Both the position numbers and the translations under genes were made by a program. A stretch of DNA of 64,000 nt from Nymphaea colorata (taxonomy: Eukaryota; Streptophyta; Magnoliopsida; Nymphaeales; Nymphaeaceae): positions 23,931,300 to 23,995,299 of the forward strand of contig NC_045142.1 of NCBI RefSeq assembly GCF_008831285.2. Direction: 5' to 3'. The notes under the pieces are model-generated. The model did no database searches, was not told where the DNA came from, and worked only from the letters and a program-made list of their open reading frames with translations. Shown here piece after piece: positions 12,110-23,500 of the stretch; the first letter of the stretch is position 1, and the number at the start of each line of letters is the position of its first letter.

Positions 12110-12190
12110 ACAACATCAAGAGAGAGAGGGACAGAGAGAGAGAGAGAAAAAGAAAGAAAAAAAAGGAGGAGAGGAAGGAAGGGAACATGA
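12110..12190 (-). promoter_or_regulatory. CT-rich 5' leader of the inhibitor gene
   Basis: On the transcribed strand this is an almost pure pyrimidine stretch (CTCTCT and TTTCTT runs) immediately upstream of the chosen start. Such leaders are common in plant genes. It also encodes the low-complexity Ser-Leu-Phe extension that would arise if translation began at 12188. Confidence 0.45.
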
Positions 12191-12499
12191 AAGGGGTAAG
12201 GTTGAGAAGTTGTTCTAAAGTAGGAAGGCCCCCTTTTTGGTGGAGAGCAAAACATGGAGCGGTTTGTGAGCATAACCAAGGTGATGAAACTAATCTGACC
12301 TCTCTCTCTCTACAGTATTTTCTTGTCGCAGTGTCCCCCTTCCCTTCTGATTGGCCGCTACCTGCTTCCTGCCGCTCATCGGCTCACCCCCTCTCTCTCT
12401 CCTTTACTTTTTTTAGTGTGTTTTTTCTCTTTTGCTTTTAGAATGGAAACTATTTCCACCAATTTTGACCATATATTGTCCGGCTGAATTCCTCTTCAT

Positions 12500-12567
<68 letters not shown>

Positions 12568-12877
12568 AAGAAACAAAAACCAGACCTCTTTGTTTTATAA
12601 GCATTCATTTGAGATCCAACCGAATAGAGAAAGGGGGTGTTGGACCTTAAAACCGCAGACAGTAATCAAATGCAACCTAAATTTTTCCTCCAAATTTATC
12701 ATTTGTGAATAAAAAAAGCTCAAAAGAATAAAGATGACACAAGTATTCATCATATGCATGACACAATCAACACTAATGTCCAATCCGGTAATTGCAGTGA
12801 ATGAGGAAAGTTCAAACACCATAAACACTTGATTATTTAATCAAATACAAGAAAGGAATATCTGCCAAGCAAAGAGA
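12191..12877. other. spacer between inhibitor and universal stress protein genes
   Basis: The left part is the inhibitor promoter, with no clear TATA box. The right part probably holds the 3' untranslated region of the universal stress protein gene. A CA-TA-TG microsatellite sits in the middle. No other gene is seen. Confidence 0.5.
12500..12567. repeat. (CA)n(TA)n(TG)n microsatellite with self-complementary arms
   Basis: A CA run, a long TA run and a TG run follow one another. The whole tract is close to its own reverse complement and could extrude as a hairpin. Confidence 0.95.
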
Positions 12878-13089
12878 TTAGTCTTCTCCCTCACCCTGCT
12901 TCACCACTGTTACTGGGCAAGTTGCATGATTCACCACATAATTGCTGACACTCCCCATAAGAGCCCTGAAATATAAATGCATAAATAACATTAAATGATC
13001 AAAAACTTAAATTACATGAACAGAAGGACAATTTACATCATCATGTGACTGCTTTTAAAAAAAACAGAATAAGACACAAGAACTTTATG

Positions 13090-13140
<51 letters not shown>

Positions 13141-15383
13141 CCTATTCTTTCGAAGGCCAGGAAATTGAATTTCTTGTGCTAAAAATGTTTTTTTAATTCT
13201 ATCTTTTGTTAGAATTTTAGAAAAAAAGTATATTAATATAAATATTCAAAGCATGTTCTAGATATTTAAGTCATTAACTGAGAAAGCGAAGTTCTGAAAG
13301 CGAATGGGATTAGATAATGCAGAGGCCAGAGCCTGAAACAAGATGTTAGTGAATCAATAACCTTCTCAGTGTGCCCAGCCCCCTGCTTCCAATCACAAGG
13401 CAGCTCAATGGGATGTCATTGATGGCTTCACATATCTTCTCGCGAGCATCTCCCCAATAAATCTTCATAACAACCATCACCTGTTCACAAGGAGTTTATA
13501 TGATTCTTCTTAAGGATTCAATATATATGATTTACACTCGAACACATAAATGATGCTAAACTTTTATTATCACAACATAAAGCATGAAAAGCAGAGGTGA
13601 AGCCAAAAATTCAGTCAGAGAGGCACTAATCCCAAAATGTCCATGCTTAGAGGGACATCAATATATATAAAGAGTCAAATATTTGAAGGCAATATAAAAA
13701 TAAAACTATTTTATGTGGCAGGTGTGGCAATTGCCCACTTCAGACCACATGTGGTTCTGCCACTGATAAAAGTAGAGAGCATGGTAAGTTTTCAGGCCCG
13801 AACACCCATCTGCATGCTCGGAGAACATGATGCCCCTCACATAGATAAGTGTGAAGAACACTTTGGCTATTTTTAACAAAGAAAGCGGTATTTCAGGCAT
13901 TTTAATAGAAATCTAGGCATGTGGTCATGTCAACTGTTGCTTTTTCGGGTCCGAACATAAGAACTTCTTCCTTAGTGAAGAATCCTCTCTCTCTCTTTCT
14001 CTCGTAAGATAAACTGTATATGCATTCTAAACAAGCTTACTGATGCCTAAACGAGCCGAGCTCACCTGACTTGAACTCGAATTGCTAATGGAAATGACTT
14101 CAATTTTTTACTAGAACCAGCTCATTTAATAAACAAGTCGAGCTCAGATCAAGCCCGAGTTAAGTTTAGATGACTCGAGCCATCCCTACGTACCCCAATG
14201 TTTAGAAAATGCTCTGCAAAACATGTTGTTGAAGTTTTGATGGTGTAACAAAAACATGCTCAAGTTTGAGCTTTCTTCGTTTACTTTGATGGCGGCAGAA
14301 TAAACAAAATCAGAACTTGAGTGTCCCTTTTTTCTCGGCCTCTTTGCTAAGATCAACATAGAAAATTCTTACTTGGCAAATTCATGAACATGATCATTCT
14401 TAAGAGGACTTCCAAACATGGTAAAACATGGAAAAAAACCATTACCTCCTTTTGCTTCACGAGACAGTTGAGCAAATCCAGGGTCTCAGCATCAGGCTTG
14501 ATTCCATACTTCTTGGTAATGTGTGGATCAGAGAGCTCACCCAGAGGTATGAAAGCTGTTCCAAAATAGAAACACCAAAGGAGAATGGTGAAGATGACAA
14601 TGCGACGAGATGATGAAGGCCAAAATCATCCTGCTTCATAAAAAAAAGACGCTTCAACCAACAAAAGCTCAAGATCATGGTTTTTCAGGGATCGGCCAGG
14701 CAACTATAATCCTTAAAATCAAGAGCCTTAGCCTCGGGGCGTTACGCCACCAACAATAATTAATCAGGTAGTCTAACAGTATGGTTTTCTCATATTATTA
14801 AAAAAAACAAAAAAACAAAAACAAAAACAAGAGGTCCATGGGCGGAGGCAGGAGTGGCAGGGGCCATAGTCCTAGAAAATCAAAATTTTACATATAAATT
14901 TTAAAATTTCAGTCAACCTAAATAAAAACCATACTGTTAGACTACCTGATTATTACAATTTCAGTTATTAATTGTGCCCTTTTATAACGGGGAACCTTTC
15001 GAGCGATGGGGGCCACTTAATGGTCCATGCTTCCGTGATAGCGAACCGAGACAGCTCGCCAAAGATGCCAATTAAGAAAAGCCATCAGTATGGTTCCAAG
15101 AGAAATGATCTCAGATACGATATGGTTTCACTTCCACGGCCTTCTCTAGCACAACCCTTAACATTTCCTTCTATGTATGTCAGCCAATTCATTTAAGTCC
15201 TCGCCCTTACGCCCTTTCTTATTTTAATTAATTTATAATATAATTTAAAATATAAAAATGGTTTATATGTATATATAGGAAAACGGATAAAAAGAGGACC
15301 CTCATATGCTATTTGACTGGAATCGTCTAGGCCGTCAATTGCAATGAAATCAAATAAATAAAAACTAAGTTTTTTACAAGAGA

Positions 15384-15420
<37 letters not shown>

Positions 15421-16948
15421 GCGCCGTTACAGACAATTAAATTGGAGGGAAACAAAGAAGCGTTACTACACTATAGAAACTAAGCGTATACACACATGAA
15501 ATGATACATAAACACTGTCGCAAGCTGGGTGACCGAAGTGAGGCAAAACACTACCAAAAGGTATATACAAGTGTCCGAACGTATCTGAAGTCTTTAAAAG
15601 ACATCTGCCGGGCCAACTTATCTAAATTTTTATGTTAAACAATTGCATATAATATAATTGAACAAAGAAAAAAAAAATGTGAGTCATAAGGTCGAGATAA
15701 TAGGGCCTATCTTAGACATTTTCCTCCGCCAGTCAAACACGCTACAAATTTATCCCGCTTAACAAAATTAATTTGAGTGGAGTACGATTTAACCGCTTAT
15801 TGAAATTTAAAGGTGAGATATGTTAAGTAATATTTATTATGATTTACGTGGGTAGTCGATGATTTACATAAAAAAAATAAAAATTCAAAAAATGAGTGAC
15901 TCGCCATTTCATTGTTTTATGCAAAGTGAAAAGATTCTTCCCCATCCGTCGCAATTACAGTGAAAAGGTTCATCCCCTTCCGTCCGCAAATAATTTTTTA
16001 TTCCAAATGAGGATAAAAAGCGACGGTTTAAAAGAAATCGTTTTAAAATTGTTTTAGTAATTTAGTAAGTGCATTAAATAAGCATCTACAAACTCGAAAA
16101 ACAAGAGATATTTAGCCAAAACAATAATATATTTTAGTGAGGGTAACTTTGAAAAAAATAACAATAATAAACTGTTTAAAAATTAAAATTTCCTAAAAAT
16201 AAGAACCCTCTTGTTTTTTCACGCCTTCAATTTTCCAACCAGATGCGATAAAACCCAGAACATGTCCACCATTTATTGTCTGAAACCGGCCACAAAAAAA
16301 AAAAAAAAAAAAAAACAATCAATCTAAAACTCGCCTCCTAATTGATAGCCGATAGATGTGTTCAATTGTCAACAAAAATTTGTCCACTCGAAAGAAAACT
16401 CATTCTAAGACCTAGTTTTCCAATTGGAACGCATAGTTCTTATTGATTCTCAAATAGAATCGAACATTCTGTTGATCTAAGTTTTGTTTAGAGTAGTTTC
16501 ATTGTATTGGATATAAAATGTTTGAATGACTGAAAAATTATAATCTCCAGGAAAGGAAAGGAGGCTCCCAACAAAATCTGCTTCGGACAGTGGAATAAGG
16601 GGGAGAAGAGAACCGACGTCACCATTAACACCAAAAGGGAGAGGAGGGAAGAGAAAGACAAAAATCAACACCTGAATATCACCATTAACAGCAACAAGAG
16701 AGAGGGAGAGAGAGATAGAGATTACGTGAGCCGGTGGCCTCCCAGAGCTGGGTTTCTCCTTCTTCGTAATGGACGGTGGAGGTGGACTGGACGTTGACGA
16801 GGATGAGGTGATCGCCGTGCCTCGCCATGTTCTCCACCGCCCACTTCACGGCGAGCCTGCTGCACGGCGAGAAGTCCAGCGCCACCCCTACTCTCCTTTC
16901 ATCCGCGCTGATTCCGCCGCCGCTGCCACTGCCGCCGCCGTGATCCAT
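12878..16948 (-). CDS. universal stress protein, UspA-type
   Basis: Small soluble USP-domain protein, likely ATP-binding. Exons in transcription order: 16948-16726, 14555-14446, 13480-13362, 12965-12878, giving 540 bases and 179 residues with GT-AG introns. The N-terminus ([12 protein letters not shown]) is glycine-rich and is followed by [20 protein letters not shown], the first beta strand and helix of the fold. [18 protein letters not shown] and AETLDLLNC follow. The C-terminal [20 protein letters not shown] contains the G-x2-G-x9-G-S nucleotide-binding signature, and the protein ends [13 protein letters not shown]. Family members bind ATP and are linked to hypoxia, drought and other stresses; which applies here is unknown. 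The first intron is 2.2 kb and contains small repetitive insertions, including a fold-back element and a TIR-like element in intron 2. Confidence 0.9.
13093..13138. repeat. (TA)n microsatellite in USP intron 3
   Basis: About 46 bases of alternating T and A lie inside the last intron of the universal stress protein gene. Confidence 0.95.
13592..13765. mobile_element. small inverted-repeat element, possible member of the GGCTCCGCC-ended family
   Basis: The left end reads CAGAGGTGAAGCCAAAAATT and the right end GTGGTTCTGCCACTG, which are loosely inverted copies of each other. They resemble the ends of the elements at 35.3 and 47.3 kb. The internal sequence is not obviously shared, so membership is uncertain. 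It sits in intron 2 of the universal stress protein gene (13481-14445). Confidence 0.35.
14045..14190. repeat. dispersed GAGCCGAG/CGAGCTC repeat copy
   Basis: Repeated words such as GAGCCGAGCTCAC, CAAGTCGAGCTCAG and GACTCGAGCC are spread over about 140 bases. The same word set occurs at 34985-35300. This type of sequence is a common degraded non-autonomous element in plant genomes. No clean terminal repeats are visible. It sits in intron 2 of the universal stress protein gene. Confidence 0.35.
14761..14952. mobile_element. fold-back element in USP intron 1
   Basis: The 28-base left arm (14761-14788) and right arm (14925-14952) are reverse complements of each other; the core word is AGGTAGTCTAACAGTATGG. 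About 136 bases lie between them, including an A-rich run and GGGCGGAGGCAGGAGTGGCA. This could be a MITE or two opposed copies of one end. I could not find a convincing target-site duplication. Confidence 0.6.
15385..15417. repeat. (TA)n microsatellite
   Basis: A TA run of about 33 bases lies in the first intron of the universal stress protein gene. Confidence 0.95.
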
Positions 16949-19900
16949 TTCTCTTGTCCGCTTCCCTCTCTCTCTCTCCTGCTTGTAGTCCAGCCAAAGG
17001 GGGGGGAGATAAATAGTTAAATAACTGTATACACGATGAAACGAATTTTAAAAACGAAAAAGCAATTTTCTAAATGCATCTCTGTCTTTTAAAAAATTAA
17101 TAAATCCTCCTACTCTCAGTCATATTGACAAATTCATCCCATTCTTTAACAAGTATGACGATCAGTTAGGTGTTATTGGAGGCATGATTAAGTTGGTGTT
17201 TGGATGGCACTTTCAAAATCTTAGTTTTCTTCAAACCAGGTTTTCTTAAAACCTGGTTTTGTTAAAACGCATGCAAAATCCGTTCTTTCAACTGGAAAAA
17301 TTTGATAAGAAAAACATTGCCTTCTAATTCTACATATTTTTAATATTTGTGTTCCAAAACATTATTTTCTTATTTCATAAGACATGGTATGATTAAGAAT
17401 ATTGTTTTTAAATCTAACATTAAAATGTTTGAATATAATTATGTGATGCTTCTTATAACAAAAATAATATTTTTTTAAAATATGAAAATGTTATATAAAT
17501 ATCATGCTTTGATGGTATTGATGAATTCTTACACAGAGGTTAGTTGAGTTTTGCTTCATGTAGAAAGCGTGACAACCAACGGTATAAATGACATAATCTA
17601 ATTTTGTGCGAAACTCTACTCATGCTAAGCATGTTTAAAGTAAAATAATAACAATAATAATAACAAAGAATCTATTTTAAAGTAGCAATTTCATGTGAGG
17701 AACATGCTCATCGAGTATAAAACCTTTATAGAACGTTCCTTTAATTTTAGCTGCAATACATATGAGTTTATTTGTAATACATCATATAATATTAGCAGGT
17801 TTTCTCAAAATCCTTAAAAACTATGCAGTTGATGTGAAAGTAGAAATATGATCAAATTTCTCTCTCTCTCCCCCTGCATTATTGAATCAGGTTGCCATCA
17901 CTATGTAAAATTACTGTTAACGCCCTTATCTATCAGTTATATATATAACACTTGAAAATTTCGAAGCAATTTCGCGTTAAGTACATCAGACAAAAGTTTT
18001 TTATATATCTTTTCGACAAAGTGGACATTTGTTTACTTTGTGTGGTATCCATGATTAAAATAAACGAAAAAGTAGTAATTTTTTATAACAAATAAATTAA
18101 AAAAACAAAAACAAAGTTTCTTTCCTTCAAAATAAGAGCAAAACTTTCTTGTGGTTTTGTTATTTGAGTCTAATGATTGGTAAATTTGGTTAAACTTAGG
18201 CCTCAGTTTGTATTTTTAATTAGTATACTACACCAAACCTATGTAGAAAAAGACAAATATTTTCTCAAGTTCTTTCATCATAATCTGAAATATGTTGACC
18301 TCTTTTAAGAAAACAAATTCCTATTGCCTACTCCTAAATTATGTATTTTTTATTACAAGTTTAATTTTATAAGTCAAAGTTATTGAGGTTGTATAATAAA
18401 AAATAATAATAATAATAATAATACCCAATTTCAAATCTTAGGCAAGAACATGACATTAATACAGTTCATTTCACATTCATTATTCATTTCTTTATGAATA
18501 TACAGTCAATTATTGGTGCATTATTGGGTTTGACCCAAAAGTTTGAAGCCCCACCATGTGGGAATGGATAAGAGTAATCTGGATTCCCTTGTCGGTCGGA
18601 TCTAAAAGTTGGATGAAAGGCCCAAAATCTTTTTTAAAATACACAACCGGATCCGAACTTCTTCATTGTGATATATATTAAGAACCGACTTTAAAAATAA
18701 ATAGATATTAAATAAACAATAATTATTTAAAACTACATATAAAATTCGGATCCGAATCTGATTGGATAATTGCTTCAGGCCAAATTCTTATCCAACCAAA
18801 TTTCATTTTTTCAAATCCAAACTCGTTCTTAATCTGATCTTAATTTGTTGTTTTCGTTCTCGATATTTTTTTAGGTATTTCGGTCATCAATCCATGTGAA
18901 AATACTAAAAAAAAAAAGTATTTTAGAGTGAATTTTCTATTAAGGACCCTCTTCGGAAATAATTACAGAAATAGGTCTCGTGTTTTATGTTTTTCTTATG
19001 AACAAAAATGACAATGGTGCCCCTTCTTTGGTATAAAATCGAAACACATTTTAATTAATTAATAAATATTAGCATCGGCACCGAATTCTTCAAATCGAAA
19101 AAAAATGTAAGATATTTAATGTAGGATGTAAAAATAAAATAATATAAACGTGTCTGTCGCATTCAGGCAAATATTGACAACGCCAATATTTTTGAAGGGG
19201 CACCATTGTCATTTTTGTTTCAACATTAAATACCATTCATCAAAATTGTTAGTAATACTGTCTAATTTCTGATGCGTTGACGGCGATTGATAGCTACCAG
19301 TACGACACAATACTAAAAACATTTTGAATGGCTGGTAAGACCAAATTTTGGTTCAACAACTCAAATTAGCCTAAATATTTGGGCTTTTAATATTTAGTTG
19401 TTAGTATCAAACTAATATATGTATAATATATACAACATGTTTATATAAGAAATGGGTTCGACCATTCCTATTCTAAGTTTTCTCTCTCTCTCTCTCTCTC
19501 ATCAAGCCCTTGTATACCAGACTTGATGAGAATGTATATTGGGATGAAATCAAATAATGAAGAATAAGTTAAACATATAGAAGATAAGTTGTTTTTTAAA
19601 GAGTTAAAATACAATTCAAGGAGACGAGATGTTTAAAATTATTTGGTTCCTTCTTTTGAAGGGTTGGAAGCACAACCGCCAATATGTACCTCATGGCCCC
19701 CTGGCCGATATGAAATTCGAGCACACAGTTTTTTTTTTTTTTCGTTCCTTAATTTAACTTAAATGTTTTTTAAATCGATTTAATAAAAAATTAAGGCAAC
19801 GTGGGCCGATACAGGTATGGCGCCGAAACCATTATTTACCAGTCACAAATATCACGTATTAATCGAAAAAGACGCCATAAATGCATAAAAAATGAGTAAT

Positions 19901-20587
19901 AAGACACTTTTTTAACGCCATAATATATTTTTTTAAAAAAAAACACCTGTTATACATGTTCTTTACGTATTTTTTATTAATTTGTGGCTCATTCCTTTTT
20001 TATATAATTTTTCAAATTTTTTAAATGTTTGCTTAGATTTTCCTACGATTTTTTCGAGATAATTTCTCGCCGTGTACAACATTGGCCAAATTTCAAATGT
20101 CTTCCAGGCCATAGCTACTTGCAAATATGCTTCCTTTCTGTAATTTTTGCTTCCTTGCTTCTCATTGAGCCTCTCTCGGACGCCATCTGTTTCCCACTGT
20201 AACTATGATCCGGATAGCAGTACAAAACAAAAGTTGCACTCAATAAGCAGCAGCTTACATTATAAAGATCAGAAAAAGAGAAAACTATTTCTCGTTACAA
20301 AAATTTTTCAGGGAAACAATTAGAAGGGGAAAAAACATAAAAACCAATCAAATCACAAAATTTACTTCAAAGCCCAATTGAATTCATGTAAAAATACAAA
20401 GAAATTTACAACGAGACCCATCTAACAGTCTCAAAGAAGGCCCAATCAGATCAATGCAACCTGGATTGATGCAAGAGATGCAAATCCATGCCCCTTGTAG
20501 CAGTTGAACTTGCTTCTCTGTATTTTTACAGGTCGCCCAATTAAGGCGATCAAAAGCTGCTGCCGATGGCTGGAAGTTACCTGACCT
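16949..20587. other. AT-rich intergenic spacer between USP and ALE2-like genes
   Basis: The first part is the universal stress protein promoter, with CT runs around 16965-16979 and a run of eight G at about 17000. Most of the rest is AT-rich and full of transposon debris, such as GGATCCGAA-type words at 18590-18760 and a fold-back element at 19001-19219. The last 150-250 bases before 20588 are probably the 3' untranslated region of the ALE2-like gene. I found no supportable gene. Confidence 0.5.
19001..19219. mobile_element. 219-bp fold-back element with perfect 26-bp arms
   Basis: The left arm (19001-19026, beginning AACAAAAATGACAATGG) is perfectly complementary to the right arm (19194-19219). 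The interior is AT-rich. Perfect arms point to a relatively recent MITE-like insertion or inversion. The flanks show similar TT/AT words but no certain duplication. Confidence 0.65.
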
Positions 20588-23500
20588 TCACCGGCCTTCT
20601 TGTAGATCTTCTGAGAACACCGCTGTTCGCAAGGTGTTGTCGTTATCAATGCCACTTAGCCCAGAGAAAGGTCCAGATGAGAACATGGAGGAGGTTGCAT
20701 CGGATTCGTATGTGGTCGACGATTGCCTGACGTTGGGCCTGCTGGAAGTGGTCATTAAGGAGTCCTGGTGTTCCACAATACGCTGGACCATTTTTAGGGA
20801 CTGAACCACCTCCCCCATTGTTGGCCGCTGGTTAGCCTCAGGAGCAACACAAGCAGCTGCAATAGTGCAGACACGCACAAAATCTTCTTTGGGGTACTTT
20901 CCAGCAAGCTTTGGATCTGCTAGATCTTCCAGATGATCCTTATTTCTAAGAATGGGCCGAGCCTGCCATACCAAACTTGATAAGCAAAGCAATCATGGAA
21001 AAACCTCTGGTTGGAATCAAGACAAACAACATCAAAGGACAAAGCCTTCGCCGGTTTTATCTTGCAAAATAATCGTAAGATAATGAAGGCACGGCTTCAA
21101 AAGTAGGTTAATTTTAAGGCATAAAGTAAGGTTTCAAAAGGCAAAAACTGTAAAAGAGACAAACCAAAACAAAAATTAAGAAATAGAACACTAGGTAATT
21201 CATGCAATAAGATGATAAAAGGCCTAAAAAATGATACAAGGATTTTGTCAACTTCAAATGCCAACAATGAAGAAAATTGATGTATTTAAATCTTTGCAAT
21301 TTTGTGACGACACAGAAGATGGTCTCAACATGTAACAAAAAGTGGCTATGGAACCTACAAGAGATTTAGTCAGCAATTTTGTAACAATGCAGAAGATGGT
21401 ATCAATATAAAAATTTTGACTTGCAGAAGTCCAGAACACAATCTCATGTTCACATGTGCTACCAAGAAACAAGGAAAGTAAATCCCACCCATGTTACAAG
21501 GTTTTCCTGCCCTGAAGGTCGTGACATATCAACAGGCTTCCTTCCAGTCAGCAACTCGAGGAGAACAACCCCATAGCTATAGACATCACTTTTAACAAGC
21601 AAATGCCCCGTCATTGCATACTCTGGTGCTACATACCTGCGAATTCTCGAATTTATTGCCACATACTACAACAAACAAAAGCATAAAAGCATGAACCACG
21701 CCAAACACAATATAGCATCACAATCACTAAAAGAGGCTAATCTTTTACCCAAATGTTCCCATCACACGAGTCGAAAGGTAGTTCCCACGTCCCTCAGGTG
21801 CCTGCTTTGCCAAGCCAAAGTCAGAGACTTTAGCATGGAAATTGTTCTCAAGCAAAATATTGGATGCCTTGAAATCCCTGTGAATCACACAGGGTTGGGA
21901 ATCCTCATGGAGGTATGCAAGACCCCTAGCAGCATCAAGTGCAATCCTCATTCTTGTGTCCCAATCCAGTGGGCAATTTGCCCCTCGTGGACCTAAGCAT
22001 TCAAAGTGAAGGGGCATTAAGTAGCAGAACCATGATCAGAACACCTAAATTTGAGGTCTGAATGCAACAGAAAAATATTTCAACTAGAGGATGTTCCAGT
22101 TCAACAGCACAGGCAATACCATGGAGCCATGATTCCAAGCTTCCATTTGGAACAAGCTCATAGCAGAGCAGATGTTGCGAAGAATCACGGCTGCTGTAGT
22201 AACCAACAAGCTTCACAAGGTTCCGGTGATGCAGCCTGCTCAGCATCTCAACCTCAACCAAGAACTCTTTGTCACCCTGATGACCGCCACTGGAGAGTTT
22301 CTTGATGGCAACAGCTGTACCGTCACTTAAAATCCCCTTGAAGACCCGACCAAAGCCACCCTCCCCAAGCATATTTGAGGCTTCAAAGTTATTTGTTGCT
22401 TCTCTCAGCTCCTCAAATGCAAAAAATCTAGTGCTAGTAGGGCGAGGAAGAGATCCATCATTTGAAACACCATCCATGGACCTAGGCTTCACTGCACATA
22501 TCATACACGAAATATGAAATTCAACAAATGAGGCCAAATGGGTTGATAAACTGCAGAAAGATGCATATGACTCCAACAATTGGAAGTTTAGCAAATTTGA
22601 ATTTTAAACCAACACATGCCAATAGTGTGTCCAGTCTGTGCAACTTCATATGTGGATGACATATCAAAAATGTTATGCAGTAAAAACAGTAAACAGAAAT
22701 ACTATTCACAATTTCGTCTCTTATGCTCACTAGGAAATGCTAATGCAGCAATCCAGTGATCATATCATTTATAGCAAAAGGAAGAGAAGATGGTCCAGTA
22801 GTTTTGAAGGCTAAAAACTTATATATAAATTTGATAACATTAAGACATCCTGGAGAGTTTCTTGTCTGTGAACTTGCCTTCTATTTTTTTTGGGATAGCC
22901 TAACCTGAGGCTTTTGAAACATAAACTCCCAGACAACATAATGCATCCTAATTGGTAAAGGCATCACCTTTGAGCATTCCCCTATAACTTTAGATAACAT
23001 GACTCACTTATGTTTGGGATTTGATTAAAAAACAAAAAAAAAAATCTTCGAGAAATTCACAGCATATTTTCCAATTTGTATGAAAGGAAAATTTTCACAA
23101 TTATTTATCTGAAAACAGATCAAAAACTACACCAAGGTAGGTCTAAATCTATGTCACATAGGTACAGGTACGGGCGCTGGTAAGGATACGGGTTCAGACT
23201 ATTTTCAAAAAACTTGGGTACGAGGCTATATATATAAATATAACATAAAATAAGAATTCAAACAAAAATAACACATTCATGATTCAAACTTTATATTTTA
23301 TGTATTCTAACGAAGAAACTATTGAACAAAATATGAAAACACAGCTCTGTATGTGTTTCCTAAATGTAAAAGGTGTAAAGGACAAAATTGAAATCCTAAA
23401 TTTTGGATAATATAAGTCTCAATCAAATTTGACTGAGTCCTAAATCGAACGGATATGATCCTGGGAACATTGATTGTGTTCTGTACTGTTTGACTAGTAC

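Noticed and set aside
11509-12441. A 310-codon plus-strand open frame opposite the pectin methylesterase inhibitor
   Set aside because: It is the antisense shadow of the proline-rich repeat. Its Gly-Asp-rich repeats mirror the sense codons, it has no domain, and the sense strand has a clear signal peptide and PMEI domain.
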